Assembly (NCBI RefSeq): GCF_003987145.1
Contig: NZ_PIPL01000002.1
Span: 62,001 to 126,000, forward strand
Direction of reading: 5' to 3'
DNA from: Aliidiomarina minuta
GTDB lineage: Bacteria > Pseudomonadota > Gammaproteobacteria > Enterobacterales > Alteromonadaceae
DNA length: 64,000 nucleotides
The translations under genes and the position numbers were made by a program. The notes under the pieces were generated by a model. It was not told where the DNA came from and did not search any database. It was given only the letters and a program-made list of their open reading frames with translations. Position 1 is the first letter of the stretch. Each line of letters starts with the position of its first letter. Shown here piece by piece: positions 43,115 to 52,069 of the stretch.

Positions 43115-44146
43115 ATGAAAATAACCAGGGAAACTCTCGAGTCAGCAGTGAAGAAAGATATTATTTCTTCTGACCAGGCAGATGAGCTTTTGCGCTTTTT
43201 CAAAGCTCAGCCATCTACGGGCCCCAGTTTTGATTTCACCCATGTGCTTTATTATATGGGCGGCCTCATTGCTATTGGGGCCATGACGCTGTTTATGAAT
43301 TTGGGCTGGGAGAACTTTGGCGGCTGGGGCATTCTCTTTATTTCCCTGATATATGCCGCTATCGGCCTTAGGCTAACCTCGGTTTTTCAACGCAAAGGGT
43401 ACGCCATTCCTGCCGGTATTTGCACCACTTTTGTGGTGGCGCTGACCCCGTTGGCAATATACGGCTTGCAACAGGCCATGGGGTGGTGGCCGGTTGATGC
43501 AACCTATCAAGACTACCATAGATACATTCGCTGGCACTGGATTTACATGGAATTGGGCACGCTGGCGGTGGGCGCCATTATGGCGTTTAAGTATCGCTAT
43601 CCCTTCCTGGTTATGCCGATTGCTGTAACGCTGTGGTACCTGTCAATGGATATTGCAGCAGTCATAGCTGGAGGCTCAGCAGCCTTTGAATTACGCACCT
43701 TAGTATCGCTTTATTTTGGGCTGGCTATGCTGCTTTTTGCCTTCTGGGTCGACATGCGTGGTTCAAAATCCGGTGATTATGCGTTCTGGCTGTATTTATT
43801 TGGCGTGCTGACTTTCTGGTGGGGGCTAACCCTGCAAAATCCTACTGGCGAGCTTTCGAGGTTCTTATACTTCTGCATTAACCTGGTGCTTATTGGAGTG
43901 GGGGTGGTCATTGTTCGTCGCGTGTTTGTAATTTTTGGAGCCATTGGAGGTTCACTCTATCTTGGCCACCTTGCCAGTGAAGTATTTAAGGACAGCTTTT
44001 TGTTTCCAGTCGCCTTGACGTTGATGGGTTTAGGAATCATCTATTTAGGTGTGCTGTGGCAAAAAAATGAGGCTGCAATTACAGCCCGGGTCAGGCAGCG
44101 ACTGCCATCCCGAATACAGGCGTTTTTGGCGCAAAGAACAGAGTAG
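43115..44146 (+). CDS. Uncharacterised polytopic membrane protein (DUF2157-like N-terminus)
   Basis: A 343-residue protein. The soluble N-terminus (TRETLESAVKKDIISSDQADELLRFF) resembles the start of DUF2157-type proteins, and about nine or ten hydrophobic helices follow, ending with a basic tail (RVRQRLPSRIQAFLAQRTE). An AGGACGGA site precedes the ATG. A lipoprotein gene follows 17 bp later and may be in the same transcript. The function is unknown. Confidence 0.65.
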   Translation: MKITRETLESAVKKDIISSDQADELLRFFKAQPSTGPSFDFTHVLYYMGGLIAIGAMTLFMNLGWENFGGWGILFISLIYAAIGLRLTSVFQRKGYAIPAGICTTFVVALTPLAIYGLQQAMGWWPVDATYQDYHRYIRWHWIYMELGTLAVGAIMAFKYRYPFLVMPIAVTLWYLSMDIAAVIAGGSAAFELRTLVSLYFGLAMLLFAFWVDMRGSKSGDYAFWLYLFGVLTFWWGLTLQNPTGELSRFLYFCINLVLIGVGVVIVRRVFVIFGAIGGSLYLGHLASEVFKDSFLFPVALTLMGLGIIYLGVLWQKNEAAITARVRQRLPSRIQAFLAQRTE

Positions 44147-44163
44147 GTGGTAGGAGAGCGTAT

Positions 44164-44592
44164 ATGCGGTATTTAGTTTTATTGGTATCTTTTTGGGCGC
44201 TTTCGGGCTGTGCCCAGAGCAGTGACTGGTATGAAGGCCGTTGGCAGGTTACTGACGCGAAATTTCCTGGTGTCAGTGCAATGGGAATGGAAGAGGCGCA
44301 AGTCTGGTTTGGATCCGAAGTACGCTATAGCAAAGATGAAGTCAGTTTTCGCGACGAAGTCTGTGCAGAGCCCTCATTCAGCCTGAGCAGGTTGAATGAG
44401 GGCGAGTTTTATACCCACTATCGAGCCGGATTTCAAAGCCTGAAGATTGCAGGGGACAGCGTCGAGATTTTGAATGTCAGCTGCCCTTCCGAGTGGACGG
44501 TACCAGGGGCAACGCTGATAAAAGCCAGTGACGAGACCGCCTATGTACCCTGGGATGGCGTGTTTTTTAAAGTCACTAAGATCGCCGACTGA
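44164..44592 (+). CDS. Small lipoprotein of unknown function
   Basis: A 142-residue protein with a signal peptide and lipobox (WALSGC). The mature domain starts WYEGRWQVTDAKFPGVSAMG, a pattern seen in lipocalin-like small beta proteins, and holds two further cysteines (EVCAEPS and NVSCPSEW). The GTAGGAG site supports the start. The likely location is the periplasmic face of a membrane. Confidence 0.65.
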   Translation: MRYLVLLVSFWALSGCAQSSDWYEGRWQVTDAKFPGVSAMGMEEAQVWFGSEVRYSKDEVSFRDEVCAEPSFSLSRLNEGEFYTHYRAGFQSLKIAGDSVEILNVSCPSEWTVPGATLIKASDETAYVPWDGVFFKVTKIAD

Positions 44593-44620
44593 ACCGACAT
44601 GTCGCCTGATTTAGAAAGGG

Positions 44621-44791
44621 CTGGCGGTGGGTCGCACTGCGCACGAAGCGCGCTTAATGATGATTCGTAACGACATCAATGCAGTGACCGGCGCTGATAA
44701 GGTTGGTTATGAGAGCTCATAGCAGTTCAGTGGTGAATTTAAGCGATTATTCGGCCGCGGCCCGGTTGAAGAAGCTCGTCACAGCATGTGA
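44621..44791 (+). pseudogene. AraC-family regulator remnant with an in-frame TAG
   Basis: One frame reads LAVGRTAHEARLMMIRNDIN then AVTGADKVGYESS, stop (TAG 44720), QFSGEFKRLFGRGPVEEARH, SM, stop. The GADKVGYESS-QFSGEFKRLFGRGP part is the second helix-turn-helix of AraC proteins of the kind that carries a cupin-type N-terminus. The whole N-terminal domain and first helix are gone, and a CAG-like codon has become TAG. The rest of the 307-bp gap 44593-44899 holds no gene. Confidence 0.7.
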
Positions 44792-44899
44792 AAAACAACT
44801 TCTATCGTCAGTTTCTAGACGCTGAATTTCTGTTGTGTTTATTTTGTGAATAAGGGTACAGTAAGTTATTAACCACGGGAGCAAAGGAGCGCCCCAACT

Positions 44900-45652
44900 A
44901 TGCCCAAAATCTGGGTTTTTTTAGTCGGTATAATGCTGTTGTCCGCTTGCCAGCCGCAGGAGTCTGTAACACCTGCGGGAAAGGAACAACAAACCTTGCA
45001 ACACCTGCCCGCGTTGCAGGGGGACTATTTTGAACTTGAATCTGCTTTATTAGAACGCTCCCTGCATATCTATGTGCGTTTACCTCTGGGCTACGACGCA
45101 AACGAAACCCATTATCCCATTGTGTACCTGTTGGATGGCGATTCACTTTTCCCTATTCTGGGCGCTAATCATCTGTTCCTGACCTATGATGACAATCTGC
45201 CTGAAGCCATTATTGTGGGCATTGCCTATGGATCCTTTGAGCCAGAGATCAATAAACGTGGTTATGATTTTACTGCCAATGCGCCAGATGCCCGTGAGGG
45301 GCAGGGCGGCGCTGCTAAATTCCATGACTTCCTGAAACGTGAACTTATACCTGAAGTTGAAGGCCGGTATCGCGCTGACTCAAACCAGCGTGTGCTTTTT
45401 GGGCAAAGTCTTGGAGGCTCTATGGTGCTGTATTCTGCTTATACGGACCCTGATTTGTTCTGGGGCAGAATTGCCAGTAACCCTGTTTTTGCACCTGGCC
45501 GGGAGATGTTTTTCGCTGAAGGCGAGCCCGCTACACGAACCAATCTAAGATTGGTTGTGACCAGTGGTTCTGATGACAGGCCACCGTTAAGAGCTGCCGC
45601 ATTAGCCTGGTTTGATTATGTAGCGGCTTATGAAAATTGCGAGGCCGAGTGA
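44900..45652 (+). CDS. Putative esterase lipoprotein (IroE/enterochelin-esterase-like), C-terminally truncated
   Basis: A 250-residue alpha/beta hydrolase with a lipobox (LLSAC). Family segments are YPIVYLLDGDSLF, the nucleophile elbow LFGQSLGGSMVL, and SGSDDRPPLRAAALAWFDYV near the end. Homologues continue about 35 residues to a catalytic histidine in a GTHA-type motif. Here the frame ends at YENCEAE, so the His is absent and the enzyme is probably inactive. A decayed nitrilase begins 4 bp later. Confidence 0.65.
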   Translation: MPKIWVFLVGIMLLSACQPQESVTPAGKEQQTLQHLPALQGDYFELESALLERSLHIYVRLPLGYDANETHYPIVYLLDGDSLFPILGANHLFLTYDDNLPEAIIVGIAYGSFEPEINKRGYDFTANAPDAREGQGGAAKFHDFLKRELIPEVEGRYRADSNQRVLFGQSLGGSMVLYSAYTDPDLFWGRIASNPVFAPGREMFFAEGEPATRTNLRLVVTSGSDDRPPLRAAALAWFDYVAAYENCEAE

Positions 45653-45656
45653 AACT

Positions 45657-46065
45657 ATGAAAATAGGTGCGATTCAATGTAAGGCGATACCTGGTGACAT
45701 TAATACCAATATAGCCCGACATCTGCAGTTGCTGGAGCGGGCCACGGAACATGGAGCCCGGCTTGTGTTTTTCCCTGAGCTGTCGATTACCGGGTATGAA
45801 CCTCGACTGGCTAAATCACTAGCGATGACAGGGAAAGAAGCGGTTTTAGGTGTTTTTCAGGAATGTAGCAACCAGTCCGCATATAGCACAAAAGCACGAC
45901 ATGTTCGTTCTGATGGCGAATGCTCTGGGGCCCAGTGATACTTTTGTTAGTGAAGGTCAAACAGCTGCCTGGGATCCTTCAGGCGCTTTATTGGCACAAA
46001 TGAATAACAACCATGAAGGTATACTGATACTTGATCTTGAAAGTCGAAGAACTCAAATGGTTTGA
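45657..46065 (+). pseudogene. Carbon-nitrogen hydrolase (nitrilase-family) remnant
   Basis: The 5' part (MKIGAIQCKAIPGDINTNIA and LVFFPELSITGYEPRLA with the first catalytic Glu) is followed, in the +1 frame from about 45850, by MFVLMANALGPSDTFVSEGQ and the tail of the same family (TAAWDPSGALLAQMNNNHEG). Roughly the middle 120-130 residues, including the catalytic Lys and Cys, are missing, and a frameshift joins the halves. It is a dead gene by internal deletion. Confidence 0.8.
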
Positions 46066-46235
46066 ATATTTTGTGGTAATTTTGGAACCATGCGTCACTA
46101 TATGAAAGTGTCGGCTAAGCGAGAATTATAGCTTGCAGCATTTTTTAAAACGCTTAAACCAGTAAATGGTTATTAAAGCACTTAATTCACCACAGAACCG
46201 TGGTGTTATAACTTCAGGGTAACAAGGACTAACCA

Positions 46236-46544
46236 ATGAGAAAAACATGGGAATTCGATGTTAAAGGGCACGCTGTCAGAGTCACAAATAGCTGGCTTCA
46301 TGGCGTGAAATTATACATTGATGGTGATTTCAGGGATGAGGACCGGAGCTTTCTGGCATTTGGTAATGAAGTTCGATTGTCAGCGCGCGTAGGAGAAATC
46401 GGTGTCATTGAAATTGAACCCAGAGCCTTACTGTTTGCAGTAGAAATCGATGCTTACTTTATCGAAGGTAAACATCGTAGTTGCGTATTTAGCTCAACTA
46501 AAAGGCTTTCGTTGGCTCACCAAAGAGCAAAACGGATAACTTAA
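46236..46544 (+). CDS. Uncharacterised 102-residue protein
   Basis: It begins MRKTWEFDVKGHAVRVTNSW and looks like a small beta-sandwich (VTNSWLHGVKLYIDGDFRDE). It has no signal peptide or membrane segment. Its last codons overlap the 3' end of the acetoin reductase gene by 4 bp. A short hairpin (CACCAC and GTGGTG, 46188-46205) precedes it. The function is unknown. Confidence 0.5.
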   Translation: MRKTWEFDVKGHAVRVTNSWLHGVKLYIDGDFRDEDRSFLAFGNEVRLSARVGEIGVIEIEPRALLFAVEIDAYFIEGKHRSCVFSSTKRLSLAHQRAKRIT

Positions 46545-47320
46545 CGGAACACAATGCCACCGTCGATGAGTGGCGCCTGACCTGTCATGTAGTCAGAGTC
46601 CGGGCCTGCGAGATAGGAGACGAAGTTTGCCACGTCTTCTGGTGTTTGTGCCCGGCCAAGGGCAATGCCATCGACGTATTTTTTATAGGTTTCACCTTCT
46701 TCTGCGCCGGTGATTTCTGCGAAGCGCTTATCAATCTCGACCCACATGTCGGTGCCAACCACGCCGGGGCAATAAGCGTTGACGGTGATGCCTTCGCTCG
46801 CATATTCCAATGCTGCGGCTTGTGTTAAAGCGCGCACGGCGAACTTAGTTGACGAATACACACCCAATAGCGCAAAACCATTGTGGCCAGCGATAGACGA
46901 CGCATTGATAATTTTGCCTTTCTGTTTACGCTCAATAAATTTCTTCGCCGCAGCCTGAATTCCCCAGAGCGTACCATCCACATTGATTTTCTGAATCTTA
47001 CTCACTTCTTCCTGGGTAACATCGGCAATAGCCTGAACCTGAGCAATACCCGCGTTATTGACGATAATATCGAACCCGCCCAGCGTTTTTTCTGCATGTT
47101 CGATAGCCGCATAGACTTGTTCGCGGTCGCTGACATCGGCTTTGAAAGTCGTGGCTTTACGGCCTAAGGCTTCAACCTCTTTCGCAACTTCATGCATTTT
47201 ATCTTCGTTCAGATCAACGATAGCGATGGCTGCACCGTCGTTGGCTAAACGCAGAGCGATGGCACGTCCAATGCCTTGACCTGCGCCTGTGACTAATGCC
47301 ACTTTACCTTGAATCGACAT
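46541..47320 (-). CDS. budC: Acetoin (diacetyl) reductase, short-chain dehydrogenase
   Basis: A 259-residue SDR. The ATG at 47320 has an AAGGAG site; an upstream in-frame extension to 47398 lacks homology. NAD binding is shown by TGAGQGIG, then NNAG, catalytic Ser in INASSIAG, and the YSSTK Tyr/Lys pair. The segments ALLGVYSSTKFAVRALTQAA and AYCPGVVGTDMWVEID are typical of meso-2,3-butanediol dehydrogenase/acetoin reductases. It interconverts diacetyl, acetoin and 2,3-butanediol. No acetolactate genes are nearby. Confidence 0.85.
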   Translation of the reverse strand: MSIQGKVALVTGAGQGIGRAIALRLANDGAAIAIVDLNEDKMHEVAKEVEALGRKATTFKADVSDREQVYAAIEHAEKTLGGFDIIVNNAGIAQVQAIADVTQEEVSKIQKINVDGTLWGIQAAAKKFIERKQKGKIINASSIAGHNGFALLGVYSSTKFAVRALTQAAALEYASEGITVNAYCPGVVGTDMWVEIDKRFAEITGAEEGETYKKYVDGIALGRAQTPEDVANFVSYLAGPDSDYMTGQAPLIDGGIVFR

Positions 47321-47481
47321 AATGTACTCCTTGTTGATGTGATTGAAATATTTCAGTCGGGAGATCCGCTGGAAGAATTTCCCAATCAGCTTACTCATAG
47401 GGTAGTTGAGTTTCGTAGATGCAGATCAACAAGTGATCAAATAGGGTTGAAACGAACAATGCTGGGCCTATATCGAGGAGC

Positions 47482-47586
47482 TTGGTTGATATTCCCGAGG
47501 GTTTTGTGCCGTCCAGCACTTATTGGCTGGTTGATAAGGATGAAATCCTGGGTGTTTCGAATCTTCAGCATTCAAGTGCTATATAA
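47482..47586 (+). pseudogene. GNAT acetyltransferase remnant
   Basis: A 34-codon stretch reads LVDIPEGFVPSSTYWLVDKD then EILGVSNLQHSSAI, stop. This matches the central strands of GNAT enzymes with the VPxxTYWLV and ILGxSNLRH pattern. The acetyl-CoA-binding part and the N-terminus are absent. The rest of the 306-bp gap 47321-47626 shows no gene. Confidence 0.6.
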
Positions 47587-47626
47587 TCGATACCGATTAA
47601 CAGTCCGATAAGAATAGGTTAAATCA

Positions 47627-47845
47627 ATGAGAACAGACCTCAGAGCAAAAGTAATCGCCGTGTGCGATCAGAAAATCCGGGCGAAAGGCGAGACTGTGGG
47701 TCTTTCTTTTTATGCTTTCTTTGCTAACAAAAATGACGATCCTGAGCTGCTTATGGAAGCGGCCACCTGGTGGATAAAAACGCATAAGCTGGACCATTTT
47801 GAAAAGGCGAAAAAGATCAAACAGATGGTCCAGTCGGGACTTTAA
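47627..47845 (+). CDS. DUF6500-like small protein
   Basis: A 72-residue cytoplasmic protein: LRAKVIAVCDQKIRAKGETV, GLSFYAFFANKNDDPELLME and WWIKTHKLDHFEKAKKIKQM. This is the pattern of a small conserved family (DUF6500) of unknown function. It lies after a GNAT remnant and converges on the heme-receptor gene. Confidence 0.65.
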   Translation: MRTDLRAKVIAVCDQKIRAKGETVGLSFYAFFANKNDDPELLMEAATWWIKTHKLDHFEKAKKIKQMVQSGL

Positions 47846-47907
47846 CGTAAAAGCCAACTCTGCGTTTTTGGGCGTATCCAGCTGCGACAGCAGACACGCC
47901 CTTTGCT

Positions 47908-50007
47908 TTAGAATTGGTAGCTTAGGCGCAATGAAGCATGCCGCCCTGGCTGCGTGTATTGTTCAAGAGAAGCCTCTTGCGACTGCCCAGCGACCAACTC
48001 GTACGGAAGATAACGTTTGTCGAACAGGTTTTGCAACGACAGATTGAGTTGCCAGTTCTGCCATTCGTAACCTGCCATGAGGTCTGCGGTGGCCCAGCCA
48101 GCAGTTGTCGTATTGTCGCTATCAGGTACCCGGTTCATGCTTGATGCAGCGCGCACCGCAGCCCCTGCGTACCAGTCAACTCCTTCATATTGCAGTTGCA
48201 CGTTACCGCGCCATGGGCTGATGGAGGTCAGGTAGGTGTCAGTGGTGTCGTCTTTACCACTGGCCCAGGTGAGTGCGGTATTGAGTCTCCAGGGCGCAGC
48301 AAAACGATATTGCGCGGCGAGTTCTGCGCCGTATATGTAGGCCGATTCGGTATTCTGATACTGGAATACACTACGTTCTAAGCCTGGAATAAAAGTAGGC
48401 TCGGTGGCAATCAGTTGCGCATCAATAAAATCAGTGAAATCCGTATAAAAGGCTGCCAACGTGTAGCTAAAAGCACCGTTGAATGACTTTAAACCTACCT
48501 CAAATGAGTCGCTCGTTTCGGGCTCGAGTTCGGCATTGGGTCGAATTACATAAATGGGTTCAACACCATGACTTTGATAGGCCTGATCATGCGGTGGGAT
48601 ACGAAATCCGCGAGCGTATTGCGCATACAGATTGGTATTATCGGTTAGCGCCTGCACGATACCCAGTTTAGGCGATAATGCAGTTTCGCGGATATTCGCC
48701 ATATTTTCAGGGTCATGCACGTCATCAGATTTTGGTGTCATCCGGTAAACATCAGCCCGAAGTCCCATGATAAACTGGGTATTGGTTGTGGCTAGCGTTG
48801 CGTTATTTTGCACAAATAAACCGCCGAGCCAGGTTTCAGCACCAGGGAAAGCCGCCTGAGGTTCATTGTCCTGTTCAACTGTTCCATCAGCCAGGACACG
48901 GGTTTTCAATCGCGGGCGACTGGTGTCCAGGTAATCAACATCAAGACCATAGACAAACTGATGTTCGAGCTGATTGCTCGATACATGCTTCACTGCCTGC
49001 CAGCGTGCACCAAAGATGTCCTGTTCAAAACGATAATCATTAAAATCAAGATAACTGCCGTCGCCGCTGCCACCCGCTGCAATCTGGTCATTGCTTTGGC
49101 GGTACTGTGAGAAGTAAAGCTGGCTATCGATCTGATCCGCGTAGGCTCTTGTTTGCGTCGTTCGGTAGTCGACGGAGAACGCGCTTTGGCGGTCGCTGAC
49201 GTCGGTCTCATTGCTGCCAGCGCTCAATATTTGTTCATTATTTTGTTGATAGTGGTCAAAGGTAAACTTAATGGCACGGTTGTTATCAATATCGCGCGTG
49301 GCTTTAGCAAGTATTGACCAGGCATCGAAGTCATATTCAGGTAAACTTTCTTCGTAATTCTGGGTCTCGTTACCCTGGCGATGCGACAGGGTCACCATGC
49401 TTTTCCAATCACCGTGATCTCTTGCTGCCTGTGCGCTGGCAAACCATTCACTGTTGATACTGCGATAGCCACTCGCAAGGTTTACATGGCTATCGTCACC
49501 CTGTAGTAAGTCAGTGGGATCAGGGGTGGTCACCACAATAATGCCGCCAAGCCCGTCCGAACCGTACAGAGGTGATGCAGCCGCTTTAGCGACTTCTACC
49601 CGTTGTATCTGGTTGACGTCAAGATAACCGCGACCCACTAAGAAGCCACCGCCGCCTTCATAGGCGTCATTGATGCGCCGACCATCTTTAATATACATCA
49701 GGCGGTTACCACCAATGCCCCGCACGGTCAGTGTTTGTGGACCTCCCGATTGACCCGTGCTGGTAATTGAAGGGTCATAACGGAAGATATCCCCTATGTC
49801 AGTGCTGACCTGACGTTCAATATCCTGCTTGTCGACAACAGAGACGGCGCCAGCGACATCTTTCAGTTGCTGCTCGACTCTGGAGCCTGTGACTACAATA
49901 ACGTCCTCAACATTCGCGGTAGCACTGTCAGGGGTGTCGCTTGCCTGTAGCGCGTTGTGAACGAAGAGGGTGAGGGCGCTAAGCAGGTAGACCTTTTTGG
50001 CTTGCAT
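47908..50007 (-). CDS. TonB-dependent heme/hemoglobin receptor
   Basis: A 699-residue receptor with a signal peptide ending LQA, TonB-box-like DVIVVTGSR, and a plug (VSTDIGDIFRYDPSITSTGQ, LTVRGIGGNRLMYIKDGRRI, VEVAKAAASPLYGSDGLGGIIVVTT). FRIPPHDQ and RPNAELEPE, with SHG between, look like a variant of the FRAP...His...NPNL signature of heme receptors. It is divergent from hmuTUV-hugZ and shares a strong Fur palindrome. The terminal residue is Phe. Confidence 0.85.
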   Translation of the reverse strand: MQAKKVYLLSALTLFVHNALQASDTPDSATANVEDVIVVTGSRVEQQLKDVAGAVSVVDKQDIERQVSTDIGDIFRYDPSITSTGQSGGPQTLTVRGIGGNRLMYIKDGRRINDAYEGGGGFLVGRGYLDVNQIQRVEVAKAAASPLYGSDGLGGIIVVTTPDPTDLLQGDDSHVNLASGYRSINSEWFASAQAARDHGDWKSMVTLSHRQGNETQNYEESLPEYDFDAWSILAKATRDIDNNRAIKFTFDHYQQNNEQILSAGSNETDVSDRQSAFSVDYRTTQTRAYADQIDSQLYFSQYRQSNDQIAAGGSGDGSYLDFNDYRFEQDIFGARWQAVKHVSSNQLEHQFVYGLDVDYLDTSRPRLKTRVLADGTVEQDNEPQAAFPGAETWLGGLFVQNNATLATTNTQFIMGLRADVYRMTPKSDDVHDPENMANIRETALSPKLGIVQALTDNTNLYAQYARGFRIPPHDQAYQSHGVEPIYVIRPNAELEPETSDSFEVGLKSFNGAFSYTLAAFYTDFTDFIDAQLIATEPTFIPGLERSVFQYQNTESAYIYGAELAAQYRFAAPWRLNTALTWASGKDDTTDTYLTSISPWRGNVQLQYEGVDWYAGAAVRAASSMNRVPDSDNTTTAGWATADLMAGYEWQNWQLNLSLQNLFDKRYLPYELVAGQSQEASLEQYTQPGRHASLRLSYQF

Positions 50008-50098
50008 GGAATCGCTCCTTTTGTTTTGGCTAATTTGTATGCATCAGGTGGAAATGGAACTGGCTTAAATTGCGAGACCAGCTAACTTTCAAAAGAGT

Positions 50099-50136
50099 AA
50101 ATGAGAATCACTTGCAAATGCAAGTGATTCTCATTT
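50099..50136. promoter_or_regulatory. Fur-type iron box shared by heme receptor and hmu operon
   Basis: A perfect 17-bp inverted repeat (left arm 50099-50115, right arm 50120-50136) with a 4-bp centre. Its arms contain TGAGAATCACTTGCA and TGCAAGTGATTCTCA, two overlapping 7-1-7-like Fur motifs. It lies between the divergent start codons at 50007 and 50194. Repression by Fe-Fur of both directions is expected. Confidence 0.85.
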
Positions 50137-50193
50137 AGAATTAGCTCATCGCATCAACATCAATAAAACCAAAACAGATGAGGACGAAGGATC

Positions 50194-51060
50194 ATGAAAC
50201 TGATCAGCTACCTGTTCGCGGCCACACTGGTTATTGTCTACCTGCTGGTGCCAGCTCAAGCGCAGACGCCACGTATCGTAGTAACCGGGGGCAGCCTCAC
50301 TGATGTAGTTTTTGCGGTGGGTGGCGAAGCGCAGGTTGTGGCAGTGGACAGCTCCAGCCTGTCACCGGCAGAGGCACAGCAAAAACCAGTCGTGGGTTAT
50401 TATCGGGATCTTTCCGCAGAAGGCGTGTTGTCGGTGTCTCCCACCCATGTCTGGGCTTTGGAGGGGACGGGGTCTGATCAGACCTTACGCCAGATCGCGC
50501 GTACCGGTGTGACCGTTGAGCATTTCGCTAAACCCGAATCGGTGGCTGATCTGATTGCGCTGGTTGAGCGTGTCGGGGCCGAGTTAGGCCGAGAGGGCGA
50601 GGCTCAGCAGGTTGTGGCGTCTATTGAAAAGGATTTAATGAATGTGGCTGCACTAACCACAAACGAGTCTACAACAGATAATACGTCGTCACTCCGTGCT
50701 TTATTCGTATTGCAGGCGTCTGATCGCGGTATTGTCGCGGCCGGGCGTAATACGGTGCCCGCTTTATTGTTCAGTTATGCGCAGGTAGCTAACCTGATCG
50801 AGCATGATGGCTATAAGCCCGTGTCTACAGAGTACCTTGCGGTTTCTCAACCCGACTTTCTGGTGGCACCCTCTCATGTAGTTGAGGCCGCGGGTGGTCG
50901 TGAGCAGTTTTGCGCACAATCAAGTTTGCGTCTGTTACATGCAGCGCGTGACTGTCAACTGCTGGTCCTTGATTCGATGCTGGCTCTTGGTATGACAACC
51001 CGTATTGCTGATGCGATTCAACAAGTTTACACCTATGCACATGCAAGCCCGTCAGCATAA
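50194..51060 (+). CDS. hmuT: Periplasmic heme-binding protein of heme ABC transporter
   Basis: A 288-residue protein with a signal peptide (LVPAQAQ). The cluster A-2 type substrate-binding fold is shown by TGGSLTDVVFAVGGEAQVVAV, VVGYYRDLSAEGVLSVSPTHV (with the conserved heme-region Tyr) and GYKPVSTEYLAVSQPDFLV. It delivers heme to HmuUV. It lies first in the Fur-controlled operon and overlaps hmuU. Confidence 0.88.
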   Translation: MKLISYLFAATLVIVYLLVPAQAQTPRIVVTGGSLTDVVFAVGGEAQVVAVDSSSLSPAEAQQKPVVGYYRDLSAEGVLSVSPTHVWALEGTGSDQTLRQIARTGVTVEHFAKPESVADLIALVERVGAELGREGEAQQVVASIEKDLMNVAALTTNESTTDNTSSLRALFVLQASDRGIVAAGRNTVPALLFSYAQVANLIEHDGYKPVSTEYLAVSQPDFLVAPSHVVEAAGGREQFCAQSSLRLLHAARDCQLLVLDSMLALGMTTRIADAIQQVYTYAHASPSA

Positions 51061-52069
51061 CTTTAAGACGGCGATTGCCGTTACCGCGTTTTTACTTATG
51101 GTCGCCTTTGTTCTGGCGATATCTTCAGGCCCGGTAATGAGTGACTGGCGTCTTATGCTGGCGTTCTGGTGGCCTGGCGAATTTAGCGGTATTGATACCA
51201 TTCACCAAACTGTGGTGACCGAAATCCGCATGCCGCGGCTTGTTTTAGGTATCGCTGTAGGTATGACTCTGGCGCAAGCGGGTACCACCATGCAGACACT
51301 CTGTCGCAATCCGCTGGCTGATCCTGGTTTAATTGGCATCTCCGCTGGTGCTGCCACCTTTGCCTTGTTTGTGATCGCCTTTGGTCCCGTTATAGGTCTG
51401 CAAGGGTCTTACTGGGTTACGATCGCGGCCTTTACGGGTGCTTTGTTAGCCACCTTTCTGGTGTATCACCTGGCGGGTGGCCTACGTGGCGTTAATATCG
51501 CCACCTTGATCCTGGCAGGGGTCGCGATTAATGCGATGGCGGGTGCCTGTATCGGCTTGTTTAGTTATTACGCGGACGATGAAGCGCTGCGCCTGATGAG
51601 TTTCTGGCAAATGGGATCGCTCGCCGGGGTAACCTGGGACCGCTTGCCTTATGGCATGGTGGCTATGGGCATCAGCTCAGTCATGTTGTGGTGGCGTCGA
51701 CGTGCTATCAATGCCTTATTACTGGGTGAACGCCAGGCGGGTTATCTGGGCATTCAGGTGGTGTCGCTCAAGCGCGAACTGGTGTTCTGGGTGGCGTTGG
51801 GGGTTGGTGGCGCGGTTGCGTTGACTGGCATGATAGGTTTTATCGGGTTGGTTATTCCGCATATCGCACGAATGTTAGTAGGGGCCTCGGTGGTTCGTCT
51901 GATGCCGGTGTCTATGCTGTTGGGAGCCGCTGTGCTGGTACTTGCAGACTGGCTGGCACGGATGCTGGTAGCGCCGGCTGAATTGCCGATTGGCATTATC
52001 ACCGCACTGATTGGCGCCCCCTTCTTTATTTATTTGTTACTTCAATACAAACGGAGGCTGCATGCTTGA
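51035..52069 (+). CDS. hmuU: Heme ABC transporter permease (FecCD/BtuC family)
   Basis: A 344-residue permease with about ten membrane helices. Family segments are TEIRMPRLVLGIAVGMTLAQ, AGTTMQTLCRNPLADPGLIG and ISAGAATFALF, GAVALTGMIGFIGLVIPHIA, and AELPIGIITALIGAPFFIYL. The start is uncertain: ATG 51035 or 51041, both inside the end of hmuT; the frame is open further upstream. Confidence 0.92.
   Translation: MHMQARQHNFKTAIAVTAFLLMVAFVLAISSGPVMSDWRLMLAFWWPGEFSGIDTIHQTVVTEIRMPRLVLGIAVGMTLAQAGTTMQTLCRNPLADPGLIGISAGAATFALFVIAFGPVIGLQGSYWVTIAAFTGALLATFLVYHLAGGLRGVNIATLILAGVAINAMAGACIGLFSYYADDEALRLMSFWQMGSLAGVTWDRLPYGMVAMGISSVMLWWRRRAINALLLGERQAGYLGIQVVSLKRELVFWVALGVGGAVALTGMIGFIGLVIPHIARMLVGASVVRLMPVSMLLGAAVLVLADWLARMLVAPAELPIGIITALIGAPFFIYLLLQYKRRLHA

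Noticed and set aside
47309..47611. 100-codon plus-strand frame over the budC start region
   Set aside because: Most of it is antisense to budC and its leader; only the GNAT-like fragment in another frame shows protein similarity.
44593..47626. Chromosomal integron cassette array
   Set aside because: The mix of small unrelated genes and remnants suggested it, but no repeated attC-like sites with conserved GTTRRRY/RYYYAAC ends and no integrase were seen; the hairpin at 46188-46205 is too short.
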